NCBI GenBank assembly: GCA_963677085.2 | Contig: CAXXFH010000004.1 | Location: 2,604,001 to 2,668,000 of the forward strand | Origin: G963677085 sp963677085 | GTDB taxonomy: Bacteria > Planctomycetota > Planctomycetia > Pirellulales > Thermoguttaceae | DNA length: 64,000 bases | Direction of reading: 5' to 3' | In this document: in pieces, positions 1 through 9,698 of the stretch | Layout of the letters: every line of letters starts with the position of its first letter | How positions within the stretch are numbered: the first letter of the stretch is position 1 | Translations under genes and position numbers: made by a program | Notes under the pieces: model-generated | The model's input: the letters and a program-made list of their open reading frames with translations, nothing else | Databases searched by the model: none | What the model was told of the DNA's origin: nothing

Positions 1-2
1 CG

Positions 3-194
3 CTGTGTTATGTCAGCGGCAGTCATTGTGTGCGTTGTTCGTGGTACCGGGTGGCAAACACGGGCGCCGACGACACAGTCCGACGGCTTACCTTGGAAGG
101 CCCCGACTGGACGAGCAGCAGTCTGCCGAACCGCCTGATCATCGTCGACGGCGTCGTCGGTGTTTACACGACGATGGTCGAGGTCAGTCAGTAG
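3..194 (+). CDS. 3' end of a hypothetical protein, cut by the window edge
   Basis: An open frame runs from the first bases of the window to a TAG at 192-194 and encodes about 63 residues. It ends in a hydrophobic, beta-rich stretch (LIIVDGVVGVYTTMVEVSQ). No start is visible because the gene begins outside the window. It lies 141 bases upstream of the giant pseudopilin-like gene on the same strand, so it may belong to the same secreted or pilin-like locus. I do not recognise the family. The composition is much more protein-like than the overlapping frame beginning at base 5. Confidence 0.55.
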   Translation: MCYVSGSHCVRCSWYRVANTGADDTVRRLTLEGPDWTSSSLPNRLIIVDGVVGVYTTMVEVSQ

Positions 195-282
195 GCCAAA
201 GCGGAAGGCTTTGACGAAAGCGGAAAGTAGAAAGCGGAGAGTGGAAGATTGGAGGCAGTAGGGCGAAGCTGCCCGCGACCCA

Positions 283-335
283 AATCCGAAATCATAAATC
301 CCCAGTCCCTAACCCCTAACCCCTAGTCCCTACCC
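283..335 (+). repeat. C-rich low-complexity leader before the giant pseudopilin-like gene
   Basis: The 50 bases before the ATG at 336 are built from imperfect repeats of CCCTAACCCCTAACCCCTAG type and contain almost no G and no Shine-Dalgarno sequence. Similar tracts precede the start codons at 5871, 7863, 8859 and 50296. Confidence 0.6.
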
Positions 336-3300
336 ATGAACCGACGCATTCGACGCACCCGACGTTTTCAGCGCGACGCCCGGCGTGGCGTGTTATTGTT
401 GGTCATCTTGGGCCTGTTAGCGATGTTTGCCTTGGTGGCGGTGGCGTTTGTGGTAATCACGAGCCAAGCCCAACGGGCGGCGAAGCAGACCCAACGGGTA
501 GACGAGCAATACGACCCGCCCGAGGAAACCCTCCACCAGGCCGCGTTGCAACTCTTCCGCGGCAGCACCAGTCCCGGCTCGGCCATGGGACCGCATAGCT
601 TGCTGGAGGATATGTATGGCAAGTCGGTCGAGGGGACCATGGCGGCCAGCTTGCCCGTGACCCGCCCGAACGACGCCACGGCAACCGCGCTCAACAGCGA
701 TCCGGTCTGGGAAGTCAACATCACCGACATCCTTGGCGGCGTCCCGAGCGAGTTCGACACCGCTTACCAGTGCGTCGGATCGGTGTTGACGATGACCAGC
801 GGCGACGCGGCAGGCGAGAGTACGCGGATCGTGGGCTACAACCCGGCGACGTCGCGCGTGCAGATTGTGCCGTTGAAAAGCGGAATCATCCCCGCCGCGG
901 GCGACGAGTACGTGGTCAACGCCATGCCGTTTTCCGGGTTGGGGTTTGGGTACAACGCGGGTACTGGTGACATGGATAAGGTTGATCCGGCCACCGGCAA
1001 AAATTTGGCCTTCTTGCCGGGCGCGGACGACAACCTTGACCCCGATGGCGGTGCCAACGAAGACTACGACGCGGTCGACTTCCAGAACATGGCCCTGGCT
1101 GCCCAGATCAAGCATCCAGACCCGACCGATCCAACCATTTCTCGACTTGCTACTATCCCCTCGTTCCATCGACCGTCGTTGATTCAGTATCATGCCGGAG
1201 GCGGAGCGTGGACATCGATGTCTCTGGATTTACTTCGCAAGAGCATGCTTCGCCCGATCGGTGCGGAATACGGCGCTTCAGCCGACCACCCAGATTTCAC
1301 CGGCAGCAATCCAGACTTCGATCCAACATGGGACGGTGTTTACGACGACAGTGATGGCGACGGCCAGTGTGACCACGCCTGGGACGTCGACAACGACGGC
1401 GACGGAGTGGCCGACGGCATTTGGCTCGACCTGGGTCTGCCCGTACGAAGCACGGCCGACGGACGCCTCTACAAACCGCTGGTGTCGTTCCTCTGCGTCG
1501 ACCTCGATGGGCGGTTGAATCTGAATGCTCATGGGTGTTGGGATCAGGCGACGGCTGCCTATGATGGTGATGCCAACGCGTCGACGGAATCGCTACCTTC
1601 GTATCCCGGCGGCTCAATTTTCGCCACCATGTTCGCCGGCAGTACGGCGACTGCTGGTTTGTCACGTGGCCTTGGTTATGGTCCGGCGGAAATCAATCTT
1701 CGCCCTCTGTTCGACGATTCTGGTGCACCCTACGATCTGTACCAACAACTTCTCGGCGGTAACACCACCGTGAGTCTGACTGGCCGCAACGGCTATGGTG
1801 CGAGTATCGCGAACGCGCCACCGGGAATGTTCGTCGGATCGGAACCGGCGAGCGTGAACCAGCATAGTGATCTTCCAGGCGATTATTCCACCGACACGAC
1901 CTTCAACTCCTATGGTAGTCCACCCGACTTTTCCGGTCGCATGGCGGTGGGTCTTGATCTGCGCGGACAGCCGATCTACACGGCTCTTAGCGCGAACTGG
2001 GAGACCAATGCTGACTATCCCTATGAATCCAACTTAAACAACAACAAGATTCGGGGTGAGAACATTGCGGCCGACCTCACTGGCCCATATTACCGCGACG
2101 GGCTTTTCAGCCCGAACGAACTCGAACGGATCTTGCGGCCTTACGACTGCGACGCCACGACCCTGCCCTCTCGCTTGGCAAAGCTTACCGCGACCACGGG
2201 CGTGGCGAATGAGTCGGAATTGATCGCGAAGCGTCACGCAGTAACCACCGAGAGTTTTGACGTGCCTGTTCCGCCGACGGCGCTGCCGGCGAGTTACACC
2301 GATATCGAGCGGACACGCCTGCCGAATGAACAAGCACTACACATCACCGACTTGTTGCGTGCGAAAGATGTGCCCGAGGTGGCCTGGAAGTATTTGCTGC
2401 CGCCCGGCCTGTTGGCTGGGCGGAAGATGAACATCAATACTCCGTTGGGCGACGGAGTGGATAATGACGGAAATGGTGTGGTCGACGAACCTGGGCAAAC
2501 CGTGGAAAGCGGGGGGGTTCACGACCTCGATACAAGTAACCCGGGCGAAACCCTACTCGACGAAACCAGCTACTACGCGGCCGACGGTTCAGGACCGTCA
2601 ACGACTGCGTTTAACCACGTCAATGGTTTGTTCACCGATGGAAGCGGCAACGTCGGCGTCGATGTCGACAACGATGGAGACGTTGATGATGCAGACCAAG
2701 CGATGGCGCGGCAATTGCAGGCCCGGTACTTATTTGTGTTGGCAATGCTGTTTGCTGACGAGGACTTCAAGGAAGTCCCGGGAACTCCTGCGGAGAAACC
2801 TATCCTGTCAGATCCTGCTGAGAAAAGAGAACTCTGGATTCGTCGGCTGGCGCAATGGGCGATTAACGTAGTCGATTTCCGCGACTCGGATGCCATCATG
2901 ACGCCGTTTGAGTACGACTCCAATCCTTGGGACGGCTGGAACGTCGACGGAGACATTAGCACGACGACCGGCGAGACAGACCGCGGCGTTGTTTGGGGAA
3001 GCGAAGGGCAGGACGTGATTCTTACCGAAACGCTTGCCTTCCACGATCGGCGAGTAGCCGATACCGCATGGGATCCAACCCTGAAGAAGCGTACTGATAG
3101 CGACGGCGGTGCTACTCCGCGACCGGCGGACGACGACTTGGACCAAACGCGGGTTCCTCAAGGCTCCGCGTTCTTCGAGTTGTACTGCCCTCGCAACCGG
3201 GCTAACGTAAAAGAACCATCAGAGTTGTATGGGTACAGTAGTGGCGCGAAATCGTGGTATCTGGATTTGGGGCGGCTTGCGCCCGATGACGGCAGCGGGT

Positions 3301-5612
3301 TGACGTATCCCGTTTGGCGAATGGTAATTTCAGAAAGCCACATTCTTACAAATCACCCGGAATCGAACGTACAAAACATACTCTATAACGATTCACATGA
3401 TCCGTATAGACCGAATACCATGTCGTTCGACACGGAGCAGACCAGCACTGCGATACCCACTAACACGGGCACATCAAGTCTGCTCATGAACCCGACGGGA
3501 TTGGGAGCCCAAGACATCCAAATCGAACGGGTTATTTGGTTCACTGACCTTGACCCAGCCGGCTACGCCGACGAAAACATCATTTATTACCGTCGCGGTG
3601 GCACGCCCGCATTGCTTCCTGGATGTTATGCGGTGGTCGGTCCACGACAGGAAACCTATGTTGGCTCCAAGAATACAGGATTGGGTGACCTTGCCGACCA
3701 GAAGATTGTTTTGAATCCGAGTGTCAGCGTTCAGGACATGGACGCCAGCACCGCTTCCTATCCCGGGGCGAGTAAAATCAAAACGCCCGTGGGGCTGATT
3801 GTCGCGGCTAATGCACCGGCCACGTGGCCCAACGCTTCCACAACGCTGCCGAACGGGGTTGGGATTAGTATTTCGGAGCCTGTACCGAACCATTATTACA
3901 CTCCAGAGCCAACTCCCGCTTCGGGTAAGCCGGTTGAATGGTACGGCGATCCGGACGAACTGGATTCTACGAAGGGGTATTTTCGCGATGAACCCTTTGA
4001 ACACGACGGCGGAAATTCGAATTACCCAATCAATGCAGATCAGTTGTGGGCTAGAGGGACAACGGCCAACTATAAAACGGTGATCCTGCAACGTCTGGCA
4101 AATCCGCTTCAGCCCTACGACGCGGTAACCAACCCCTATTTGAGCGTCGATTGGCTGCCGATTGATCTGACGGTCTTTAACGGAGAAGACACGAAGCCTA
4201 GCTGGCCGCCATCCTGGGTGAACGCTGCCGATGAAGCAGCATTTTTGAATGATGAGCCTACTTGGGATCCAGACGATCCGTACACGGGCACCGTCAAGTT
4301 TGCCAGCCGGCAGCGCGGAGGCAACGCTACCGATAGCACCTACAACGTTCTACGCCCGTATAGCGAAGTGCCTGACGATAGTACCGCAGTGGGCGGGGCT
4401 AATGAGATCTTCAACTACGAACTAACCGGCCATCACAGCCTGGGATTCTTGAATGTCGCATTCCAGGAACCGGCATTTGCCGCCAACCCAACAGGAACAG
4501 CACCTGGACTGACTACGCCTGCCGAACACCTTGGAGATCCCTTAGAGCCATTCCCCTGGCTCACGTGGAACAATCGGCCGTATGTGAGTCAATTGGAACT
4601 GATGATGGTACCGTCGAGCCATCCCGGGCGGTTGCTTTGGGAGTTCACGATGGACGCTGGAGCGACGGAGAATCAATACAAACCGACTGCACCGGACAAT
4701 GTGTCGTTTTCCCACTTGCTGAACTTTTTCTATTCGAGCACGGATGAGATTGGGGCCGATCCATCGCCCCAATTGGCTCGGGTGCTGGATTACCTTTACG
4801 TGCCTTCGCGGTTTGCGGGTACGGCCGAGCAGGCCAGTCCCTCGGCGATGGCGGCGGCTAACGTGCCCGGCTATATGCCGCCGAATCATTGGATTCCGAC
4901 GTATCGAGAGCCGGGGCGGATGAACATCAATACGATATTCACACAGGATGCGTTTTATGGCTTGATGGCGCCGTACTATTCTTCGGTGAATGATGAGTTC
5001 CAGGATTTTTGGAACCGGTTTGTCTTCAGCCGACGGCACTACGGCAGCGCCCCGAGCTTGACTGCCAGCGAATTTACGAAGAACGAAGGCCTAGTTGCGG
5101 AAGCGATCTTTGATACGGCCAACAGCTATCCTAGCCGTTTCGCTCGACCCTTCCGTTCGACAGCCGGTGGTCAGATGGTACCAGACATTGGCGGTACTGA
5201 TCTGTTGCGTCCTAGTCCCGAGATCAACGCCACATTATTGCGAGAAGATCCCGTAGCGGCCAATGAACCGCTGTTCCGTTTCGAGTCGACCGACGAATAC
5301 CAGAACTCCGACCGCAGCGCCTTCTTCCGTTATCAGAAGTTGCAGCGGCTAGGTAACCTAGTGACCACGCGGAGTAATGTGTATGCCGTGTGGATGACGG
5401 TCGGGTATTTCGAAGTCAGCCCGGTGGCTACGGCTGATGTGACGCGATGGCCCGACGGCTATCAGCTCCAGCAGGAACTCGGTAGCGATACGGGTGACAT
5501 CAAGCGGCATCGGGCCTTTTATATCTTCGATCGCTCCATTCCCGTCGGGTTCGAACGTGGAAAAGACCTCAACGTGGACGACGCGATCCTGCTGCATAGG
5601 ATGATTGAGTAG
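336..5612 (+). CDS. Giant pseudopilin-like secreted protein with calcium-binding-type repeats
   Basis: The protein has 1758 residues. A basic N-terminus (residues 1-18) is followed by one hydrophobic helix (about 19-42, RGVLLLVILGLLAMFALVAV), the layout of GspK/PilX-type pseudopilins or of an N-terminal anchor. The rest is a large, polar extracytoplasmic region without further membrane segments. Asp/Asn/Gly-rich loops of EF-hand or dockerin type occur near residues 340-365 (VDNDGDGVADG), 705-720 (DGVDNDGNGVVDEPG) and 775-785 (VDVDNDGDVDD). Proteins of this design are common in planctomycetes, but their role is unknown to me. It is preceded by a C-rich leader rather than a Shine-Dalgarno sequence. 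Role in surface assembly or secretion is inference. Confidence 0.8.
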   Translation: MNRRIRRTRRFQRDARRGVLLLVILGLLAMFALVAVAFVVITSQAQRAAKQTQRVDEQYDPPEETLHQAALQLFRGSTSPGSAMGPHSLLEDMYGKSVEGTMAASLPVTRPNDATATALNSDPVWEVNITDILGGVPSEFDTAYQCVGSVLTMTSGDAAGESTRIVGYNPATSRVQIVPLKSGIIPAAGDEYVVNAMPFSGLGFGYNAGTGDMDKVDPATGKNLAFLPGADDNLDPDGGANEDYDAVDFQNMALAAQIKHPDPTDPTISRLATIPSFHRPSLIQYHAGGGAWTSMSLDLLRKSMLRPIGAEYGASADHPDFTGSNPDFDPTWDGVYDDSDGDGQCDHAWDVDNDGDGVADGIWLDLGLPVRSTADGRLYKPLVSFLCVDLDGRLNLNAHGCWDQATAAYDGDANASTESLPSYPGGSIFATMFAGSTATAGLSRGLGYGPAEINLRPLFDDSGAPYDLYQQLLGGNTTVSLTGRNGYGASIANAPPGMFVGSEPASVNQHSDLPGDYSTDTTFNSYGSPPDFSGRMAVGLDLRGQPIYTALSANWETNADYPYESNLNNNKIRGENIAADLTGPYYRDGLFSPNELERILRPYDCDATTLPSRLAKLTATTGVANESELIAKRHAVTTESFDVPVPPTALPASYTDIERTRLPNEQALHITDLLRAKDVPEVAWKYLLPPGLLAGRKMNINTPLGDGVDNDGNGVVDEPGQTVESGGVHDLDTSNPGETLLDETSYYAADGSGPSTTAFNHVNGLFTDGSGNVGVDVDNDGDVDDADQAMARQLQARYLFVLAMLFADEDFKEVPGTPAEKPILSDPAEKRELWIRRLAQWAINVVDFRDSDAIMTPFEYDSNPWDGWNVDGDISTTTGETDRGVVWGSEGQDVILTETLAFHDRRVADTAWDPTLKKRTDSDGGATPRPADDDLDQTRVPQGSAFFELYCPRNRANVKEPSELYGYSSGAKSWYLDLGRLAPDDGSGLTYPVWRMVISESHILTNHPESNVQNILYNDSHDPYRPNTMSFDTEQTSTAIPTNTGTSSLLMNPTGLGAQDIQIERVIWFTDLDPAGYADENIIYYRRGGTPALLPGCYAVVGPRQETYVGSKNTGLGDLADQKIVLNPSVSVQDMDASTASYPGASKIKTPVGLIVAANAPATWPNASTTLPNGVGISISEPVPNHYYTPEPTPASGKPVEWYGDPDELDSTKGYFRDEPFEHDGGNSNYPINADQLWARGTTANYKTVILQRLANPLQPYDAVTNPYLSVDWLPIDLTVFNGEDTKPSWPPSWVNAADEAAFLNDEPTWDPDDPYTGTVKFASRQRGGNATDSTYNVLRPYSEVPDDSTAVGGANEIFNYELTGHHSLGFLNVAFQEPAFAANPTGTAPGLTTPAEHLGDPLEPFPWLTWNNRPYVSQLELMMVPSSHPGRLLWEFTMDAGATENQYKPTAPDNVSFSHLLNFFYSSTDEIGADPSPQLARVLDYLYVPSRFAGTAEQASPSAMAAANVPGYMPPNHWIPTYREPGRMNINTIFTQDAFYGLMAPYYSSVNDEFQDFWNRFVFSRRHYGSAPSLTASEFTKNEGLVAEAIFDTANSYPSRFARPFRSTAGGQMVPDIGGTDLLRPSPEINATLLREDPVAANEPLFRFESTDEYQNSDRSAFFRYQKLQRLGNLVTTRSNVYAVWMTVGYFEVSPVATADVTRWPDGYQLQQELGSDTGDIKRHRAFYIFDRSIPVGFERGKDLNVDDAILLHRMIE

Positions 5613-5630
5613 AGAAGGGACAGGGGTTTA

Positions 5631-5853
5631 GGATTTGGGATTTTTGATTTGGGATTTGGGGTGGTTGTTGGCGGGGGTGAGTTGGTTGGCGATTCGCCCC
5701 TCACCCCCGGCCCCTCTCCCCGAAGGGGCGAGGGGAGACGCGACGCATTCCAACGTCCGACTTCCGACTATCCGCTTTCCATTCTTCCGCTCTCCGCTTT
5801 TCCAAAGTGCGAAGCCGCGAGCGGCTACGTCCCAAATCAAAAATCCCAAATCC
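5631..5853. repeat. 23-bp perfect inverted repeat around the intergenic region before ubiD
   Basis: A 23-base GATTTGGG-type sequence at 5631-5653 reappears exactly inverted at 5831-5853. The G-rich copy follows the stop codon of the upstream gene and the C-rich copy precedes the ATG of the next. Between them lies a copy of the dispersed CCTCACCCCCGGCCCCTCTC repeat (about 5698-5740). Confidence 0.75.
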
Positions 5854-5870
5854 CCAATCATAAATCCAAA

Positions 5871-7745
5871 ATGTCTTACCGCAACCTGGCCGAATGTCTG
5901 ACCGATCTCGAGCGGCGGGGCGAGTTGCGTCGGATCGATGCGCCGATCGATCCCTATCTGGAAGCGGCCGCGTTGCAACGGCGGGTGTATCGCAAGGGCG
6001 GGCCGGCCTTGTTGTTGTCCAACGTGGTCGGCTGCCGGTTTCCGATGGTCGCCAACCTGTTTGGCACCATGGACCGGATGCGGTACCTGTTTCGCGACTC
6101 GCTGGAGATGCTCGAGCGGCTGGTCAGCTTGGGCGTCGACCCGACCGACGTGTTGCGCCGCCCTCGGTTGTATCTCGACGTGCCTTGGTACGCGTTGAGT
6201 GCCCGACCGCGGCGGGTGCGCCGTGGGCCGGTGCTGGCCGAACAGACGACGATCGGCGAGCTTCCGCAGTTGGTCTCTTGGCCCGACGACGGCGGTGCGT
6301 ACATCACGTTGCCGCAGGTCTACAGCGAAGATCCGAATTGCCCGGGCCTTCAGCGGTCGAACCTGGGCATGTATCGCGTGCAGCTTTCCGGTGGGCAGTA
6401 CGAACCGAATCGCGAGGTGGGTTTACACTATCAGTTGCAGCGAGGGCTGGGCGCTCATCATGCGGCGGCGATCGCCCGGGGCGAGCGGCTGCGAGTGAAT
6501 GTGTTCGTGGGCGGGCCGCCGGCGATGATGGTGGCCGCCGTGATGCCGTTGCCCGAGGGCATGAGCGAACTGTCGTTCGCCGGGCTGCTGGGGCGGCGCC
6601 GCGTGCCGATGATCTGTCGCGAAGGCCAACTGCCGATCCACGCCGAGGCCGACTTCTGTATCACCGGCTGGCTCGACACGAAAATGCTGAAGCCCGAGGG
6701 ACCGTTCGGCGATCACTTGGGGTATTACAGCCTGACGCACGACTTCCCGGTGATGCGCGTCGATCGGGTGTATCACCGTCGCGGGGCGGTGTGGCCGTTT
6801 ACGGTGGTCGGCCGGCCGCCACAGGAAGACACGGTGTTCGGGCAATTCATCCACGAACTGGTCGGGCCGATTGTGCCCAAGCAAATCCCGGGCGTGAAGG
6901 CGGTCCACGCAGTCGACGCGGCGGGCGTGCATCCGCTGCTGCTGGCGATCGGCAGCGAGCGTTACGTGCCCTACGACGAGCGCCGACCTCGCGAATTGCT
7001 CACGCTGGCCAACGCCCTGCTGGGTATGGGACAGTTGTCGCTGGCGAAGTACCTGTTGATCGTTGCCGGCGAGGACAACCAGGAGTTGGACGTGCACCAC
7101 GTGCCCGACTTCTTGCGGCATCTGTTGGAACGGGTCGACTGGCGTCGCGATCTGCACTTCCAAACCTGCACGACCATCGACACGCTGGACTACACGGCGG
7201 GCAAGCTGAACGAGGGCTCGAAGGTGGTAGTCGCCGCGGCCGGGCCGGTGCTGCGGACGTTGCCTGTGGCGACCGATAGCCGTTTGGCCCTGCCGGCCGA
7301 GCTGGGGTTTCGGCGTCCCCGGGTGCTGCTGCCGGGGATTCTGGTGGTCGAAGGACCTCGCTACACGGCAAACGGCAATGGGCCGAACGCAACGAGACCG
7401 AATGAAATGGGACACGACGGAAGCATGACGCAATTCTGCGAGCGATATAAACGCCGCGACGCGATCAACGGGTTTCCGCTGGTCGTGGTGGTCGACGACA
7501 GCGAGTTTGCTGCCGCGTCGTTGGACAATTTCCTGTGGACCACGTTCACGCGAAGCAACCCGGCGACCGACGTGTACGGCATCGAGTCGTTTCTGCTGAA
7601 CAAACACTGGGGCTGCTTCGGTTCGCTGGTGATCGACGCGAGAAGTAAGCCGCACCACGCGCCGCCACTGGTCGAGAACGACGAGGTTAGCCGACGGTTA
7701 GAGTCGCTGGCCACCCGGGGCGGACCGCTGGAAGGACTGATTTAG
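5871..7745 (+). CDS. UbiD-family decarboxylase
   Basis: The protein has 624 residues. UbiD enzymes use prenylated FMN to decarboxylate (or carboxylate) aromatic or alpha,beta-unsaturated acids; in ubiquinone or menaquinone pathways the substrate is a hydroxybenzoate or futalosine-type precursor. The family signature KPEGPFGDHLGYYS is at about residues 274-287, and the N-terminal region (YRNLAECLTDLERRGELRRI) and a flavin-binding RPPQEDTVFG segment are typical. Length is at the upper end for the family because of an inserted polar stretch near 500-525. I chose the ATG at 5871; upstream codons in the same frame translate intergenic repeats. No ubiX-like flavin prenyltransferase is seen nearby. 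Substrate is not predictable here. Confidence 0.9.
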   Translation: MSYRNLAECLTDLERRGELRRIDAPIDPYLEAAALQRRVYRKGGPALLLSNVVGCRFPMVANLFGTMDRMRYLFRDSLEMLERLVSLGVDPTDVLRRPRLYLDVPWYALSARPRRVRRGPVLAEQTTIGELPQLVSWPDDGGAYITLPQVYSEDPNCPGLQRSNLGMYRVQLSGGQYEPNREVGLHYQLQRGLGAHHAAAIARGERLRVNVFVGGPPAMMVAAVMPLPEGMSELSFAGLLGRRRVPMICREGQLPIHAEADFCITGWLDTKMLKPEGPFGDHLGYYSLTHDFPVMRVDRVYHRRGAVWPFTVVGRPPQEDTVFGQFIHELVGPIVPKQIPGVKAVHAVDAAGVHPLLLAIGSERYVPYDERRPRELLTLANALLGMGQLSLAKYLLIVAGEDNQELDVHHVPDFLRHLLERVDWRRDLHFQTCTTIDTLDYTAGKLNEGSKVVVAAAGPVLRTLPVATDSRLALPAELGFRRPRVLLPGILVVEGPRYTANGNGPNATRPNEMGHDGSMTQFCERYKRRDAINGFPLVVVVDDSEFAAASLDNFLWTTFTRSNPATDVYGIESFLLNKHWGCFGSLVIDARSKPHHAPPLVENDEVSRRLESLATRGGPLEGLI

Positions 7746-7759
7746 GGTTTATGATTTGG

Positions 7760-7838
7760 GATTTGGGATTTATGATTTGGAAGTGGGGAGCGGAAGGTAG
7801 AATGGCCAAGTAAACCCCCAAATCATAAATCCCAAATC
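7760..7838. repeat. 21-bp perfect inverted repeat after ubiD
   Basis: A GATTTGGGATTTATG-type sequence at 7760-7780, just after the UbiD stop codon, is exactly inverted at 7818-7838, just before the next gene. It is the same arrangement as at 5631-5853 and could form a hairpin in the mRNA between the two genes. Confidence 0.7.
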
Positions 7839-7862
7839 GTAAATCATAAATCTCTCTCTGCC

Positions 7863-8705
7863 ATGTCCGACCTTACGCCTTACGTGATCGCCGTGTGGAT
7901 GTTCGCCCTGGGCGGGGTGATCGGTAGTTTTTTGAACGTGGTCGTGTATCGGCTGCCCGAGGGGATGAGCCTGATCGAGCCGGGCTCGCATTGTCCGAAG
8001 TGCAAGAAGCCGATCCGCTGGTACGACAACGTGCCGATCTTCGGTTGGCTGTGGCTGCGAGGGCGGTGCCGCGATTGCGGCGTGTGGATCTCGCCGCGCT
8101 ATCCGCTGGTCGAAGCCGTGACGGCCGGGCTGTTTCTGCTGCTGATGGTGGTCGAGTGCCTGGGCGACGGGATGAACCTGCCGGCGCGGGCGGTCGAGCT
8201 GCCCGACGCGGTGGTTTTGCCCGCCCGGGCGGCCCCACAGTTGTACTGGATCGCGGCCTATCACCTGGCCCTGCTGACCACGCTGCTGACGGCCGCGTTG
8301 ATCGAATACGACGGACAGCCGATGCCCTGGCAACTTTTCGTGCCTGCGTTGACCGCGGGGCTGGCGACCGTGGTGTGGCCCTATTTGCACCCCGTGGCGG
8401 CTTTCGCGATGGCCGAGGCCTGGTGGACGGGCTTGGTCGACTGCCTGGCGGGCGCGGCGGCCGGGGCCTTGTTGGGTGGTGCCGCCTGGTGGCCGCTTGC
8501 CCCACGGCGGCGGCTCGGTTTTCTGCTCGCGGCCACCTGCGTAGGGCTTTTCTTGGGCTGGCAGGCCGTTTTGCTGCTGGCGCCCCTGGCGTTGGGGGTA
8601 CATCTGCTGCTGTCGCGGCTGCCTGCGGTAGGCATTTTGGCCGCGTGTACGTTAGGATGGATAATGGTGTGGGACTGGCTGGTCGACCTGATTGCCGCGA
8701 GCTAG
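7863..8705 (+). CDS. Prepilin-peptidase-like (A24) membrane protein, catalytic aspartates not conserved
   Basis: The protein has 280 residues and about seven membrane segments. The N-terminus matches the prepilin peptidase/N-methylase family: GSFLNVVVYRLPEGMSL (about 20-36), then two zinc-binding CxxC pairs (CPKC near 44-47, CRDC near 69-72) and the following ISPRYPLVEAVTA. In active enzymes one aspartate follows in an ID-type loop and a second in GxGD. Here the first loop reads IEYDGQPMP and the second position reads RLGFLLAA before LGWQ, so the GxGD motif is gone. It may be an inactive paralogue or a methylase-only form. The window also holds two pseudopilin-type proteins that would need a functional peptidase. 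Confidence 0.85.
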   Translation: MSDLTPYVIAVWMFALGGVIGSFLNVVVYRLPEGMSLIEPGSHCPKCKKPIRWYDNVPIFGWLWLRGRCRDCGVWISPRYPLVEAVTAGLFLLLMVVECLGDGMNLPARAVELPDAVVLPARAAPQLYWIAAYHLALLTTLLTAALIEYDGQPMPWQLFVPALTAGLATVVWPYLHPVAAFAMAEAWWTGLVDCLAGAAAGALLGGAAWWPLAPRRRLGFLLAATCVGLFLGWQAVLLLAPLALGVHLLLSRLPAVGILAACTLGWIMVWDWLVDLIAAS

Positions 8706-8858
8706 AGTTCTACTTCGGGATGCAACGCGGCGTTTCCAAGCAAGTCTATCACTGGCAAGTCCATGGTCGCTGAAGCGACCAAGCCTCGACCAAAGATTCA
8801 AGACTGAACACCAACAACTATCCACTATTCACTATCCACCAACCACGATCCACTCCTC

Positions 8859-9698
8859 ATGACCGGTGACGAACGAGAAAAGCTGCTTCAACAATTGCTT
8901 CATTCGCCCAGCTATCGCGTAGCGTATAAGGATGTCGACTTCCTCGACGGCCCGCAGTTGCGTCCGCAGCGGATGGAGTTGGAGCTATTGAAGCCCGAGT
9001 TGGCCTTCAACGAGTTGAACATCCGTTCGACGATCGTGGTCTTCGGGAGCACACGGATCTCGGACCCCAAGAAGGCCGAGGACGATTTGCATCATGCCAA
9101 GGCCCGGCTGGCCGACACGCCCGACGATCCTCGTCGGCAACGGGCGGTGGCCTGCGCCGAGCGGATCGTGGCCAAAGCGCGCTACTACGAGTTGGCCCGG
9201 GAGTTCGCCCGGCAGGTGTCGTCGTCGTGCCAGACGGACGGAACGTACGACTACGTGATGGTAACCGGCGGCGGCCCGGGCATCATGGAAGCGGCCAACC
9301 GTGGGGCGTTCGACGCGGGGGCGAAGTCGATCGGACTGAACATCCGCTTGCCGCGCGAGCAGGCCCCCAACCCCTACATCACGCCGGAGCTTTGCTTCCA
9401 GTTCCACTACTTCGCGATGCGGAAGTTTCACTTCATTCTCAGGGCGAAGGCCCTCGTAGTATTTCCCGGTGGCTTCGGCACGCTCGACGAACTGTTCGAC
9501 GCGCTCACCCTACGGCAAACCGGACGCATGCAGCGGATTCCCATCATCCTTTTCGGACGGGAATACTGGGAGCACGTGATCGACTTCCAATATTTGGCCG
9601 ACGAAGGCACGATCGACGACGCCGACCTCGATCTGTTCCGCTTCGCCGAAACGTCGGAGGACGCTTGGCGAATGATCCGCGAGTTTCATCACCACTGA
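8859..9698 (+). CDS. LOG-family nucleotide-hydrolase-like protein (TIGR00730)
   Basis: The protein has 279 residues. LOG-family proteins are Rossmann-like phosphoribohydrolases; characterised members release cytokinin-like bases from nucleoside monophosphates, and many are mis-named lysine decarboxylases. Two family motifs are clear: GGGPGIMEAANRGA (about 139-152) and PGGFGTLDELFDALTLRQT (about 205-223). The N-terminal extension (residues 1-60), with a helical segment between the first strand and the motif, places it in the longer group. It stands alone between a C-rich leader (about 8800-8858) and a hairpin downstream. In vivo substrate unknown. Confidence 0.88.
   Translation: MTGDEREKLLQQLLHSPSYRVAYKDVDFLDGPQLRPQRMELELLKPELAFNELNIRSTIVVFGSTRISDPKKAEDDLHHAKARLADTPDDPRRQRAVACAERIVAKARYYELAREFARQVSSSCQTDGTYDYVMVTGGGPGIMEAANRGAFDAGAKSIGLNIRLPREQAPNPYITPELCFQFHYFAMRKFHFILRAKALVVFPGGFGTLDELFDALTLRQTGRMQRIPIILFGREYWEHVIDFQYLADEGTIDDADLDLFRFAETSEDAWRMIREFHHH

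Noticed and set aside
5894..7279. Alternative plus-strand frame of 461 codons in UbiD
   Set aside because: Arg/Gly-rich shadow of the real frame with no family similarity.
6423..7658. Long minus-strand frame (411 codons) within the UbiD gene
   Set aside because: It is a GC-driven antisense frame with unusual composition (rich in His, Arg and Gln) and no motifs; the plus strand encodes a clear UbiD protein.
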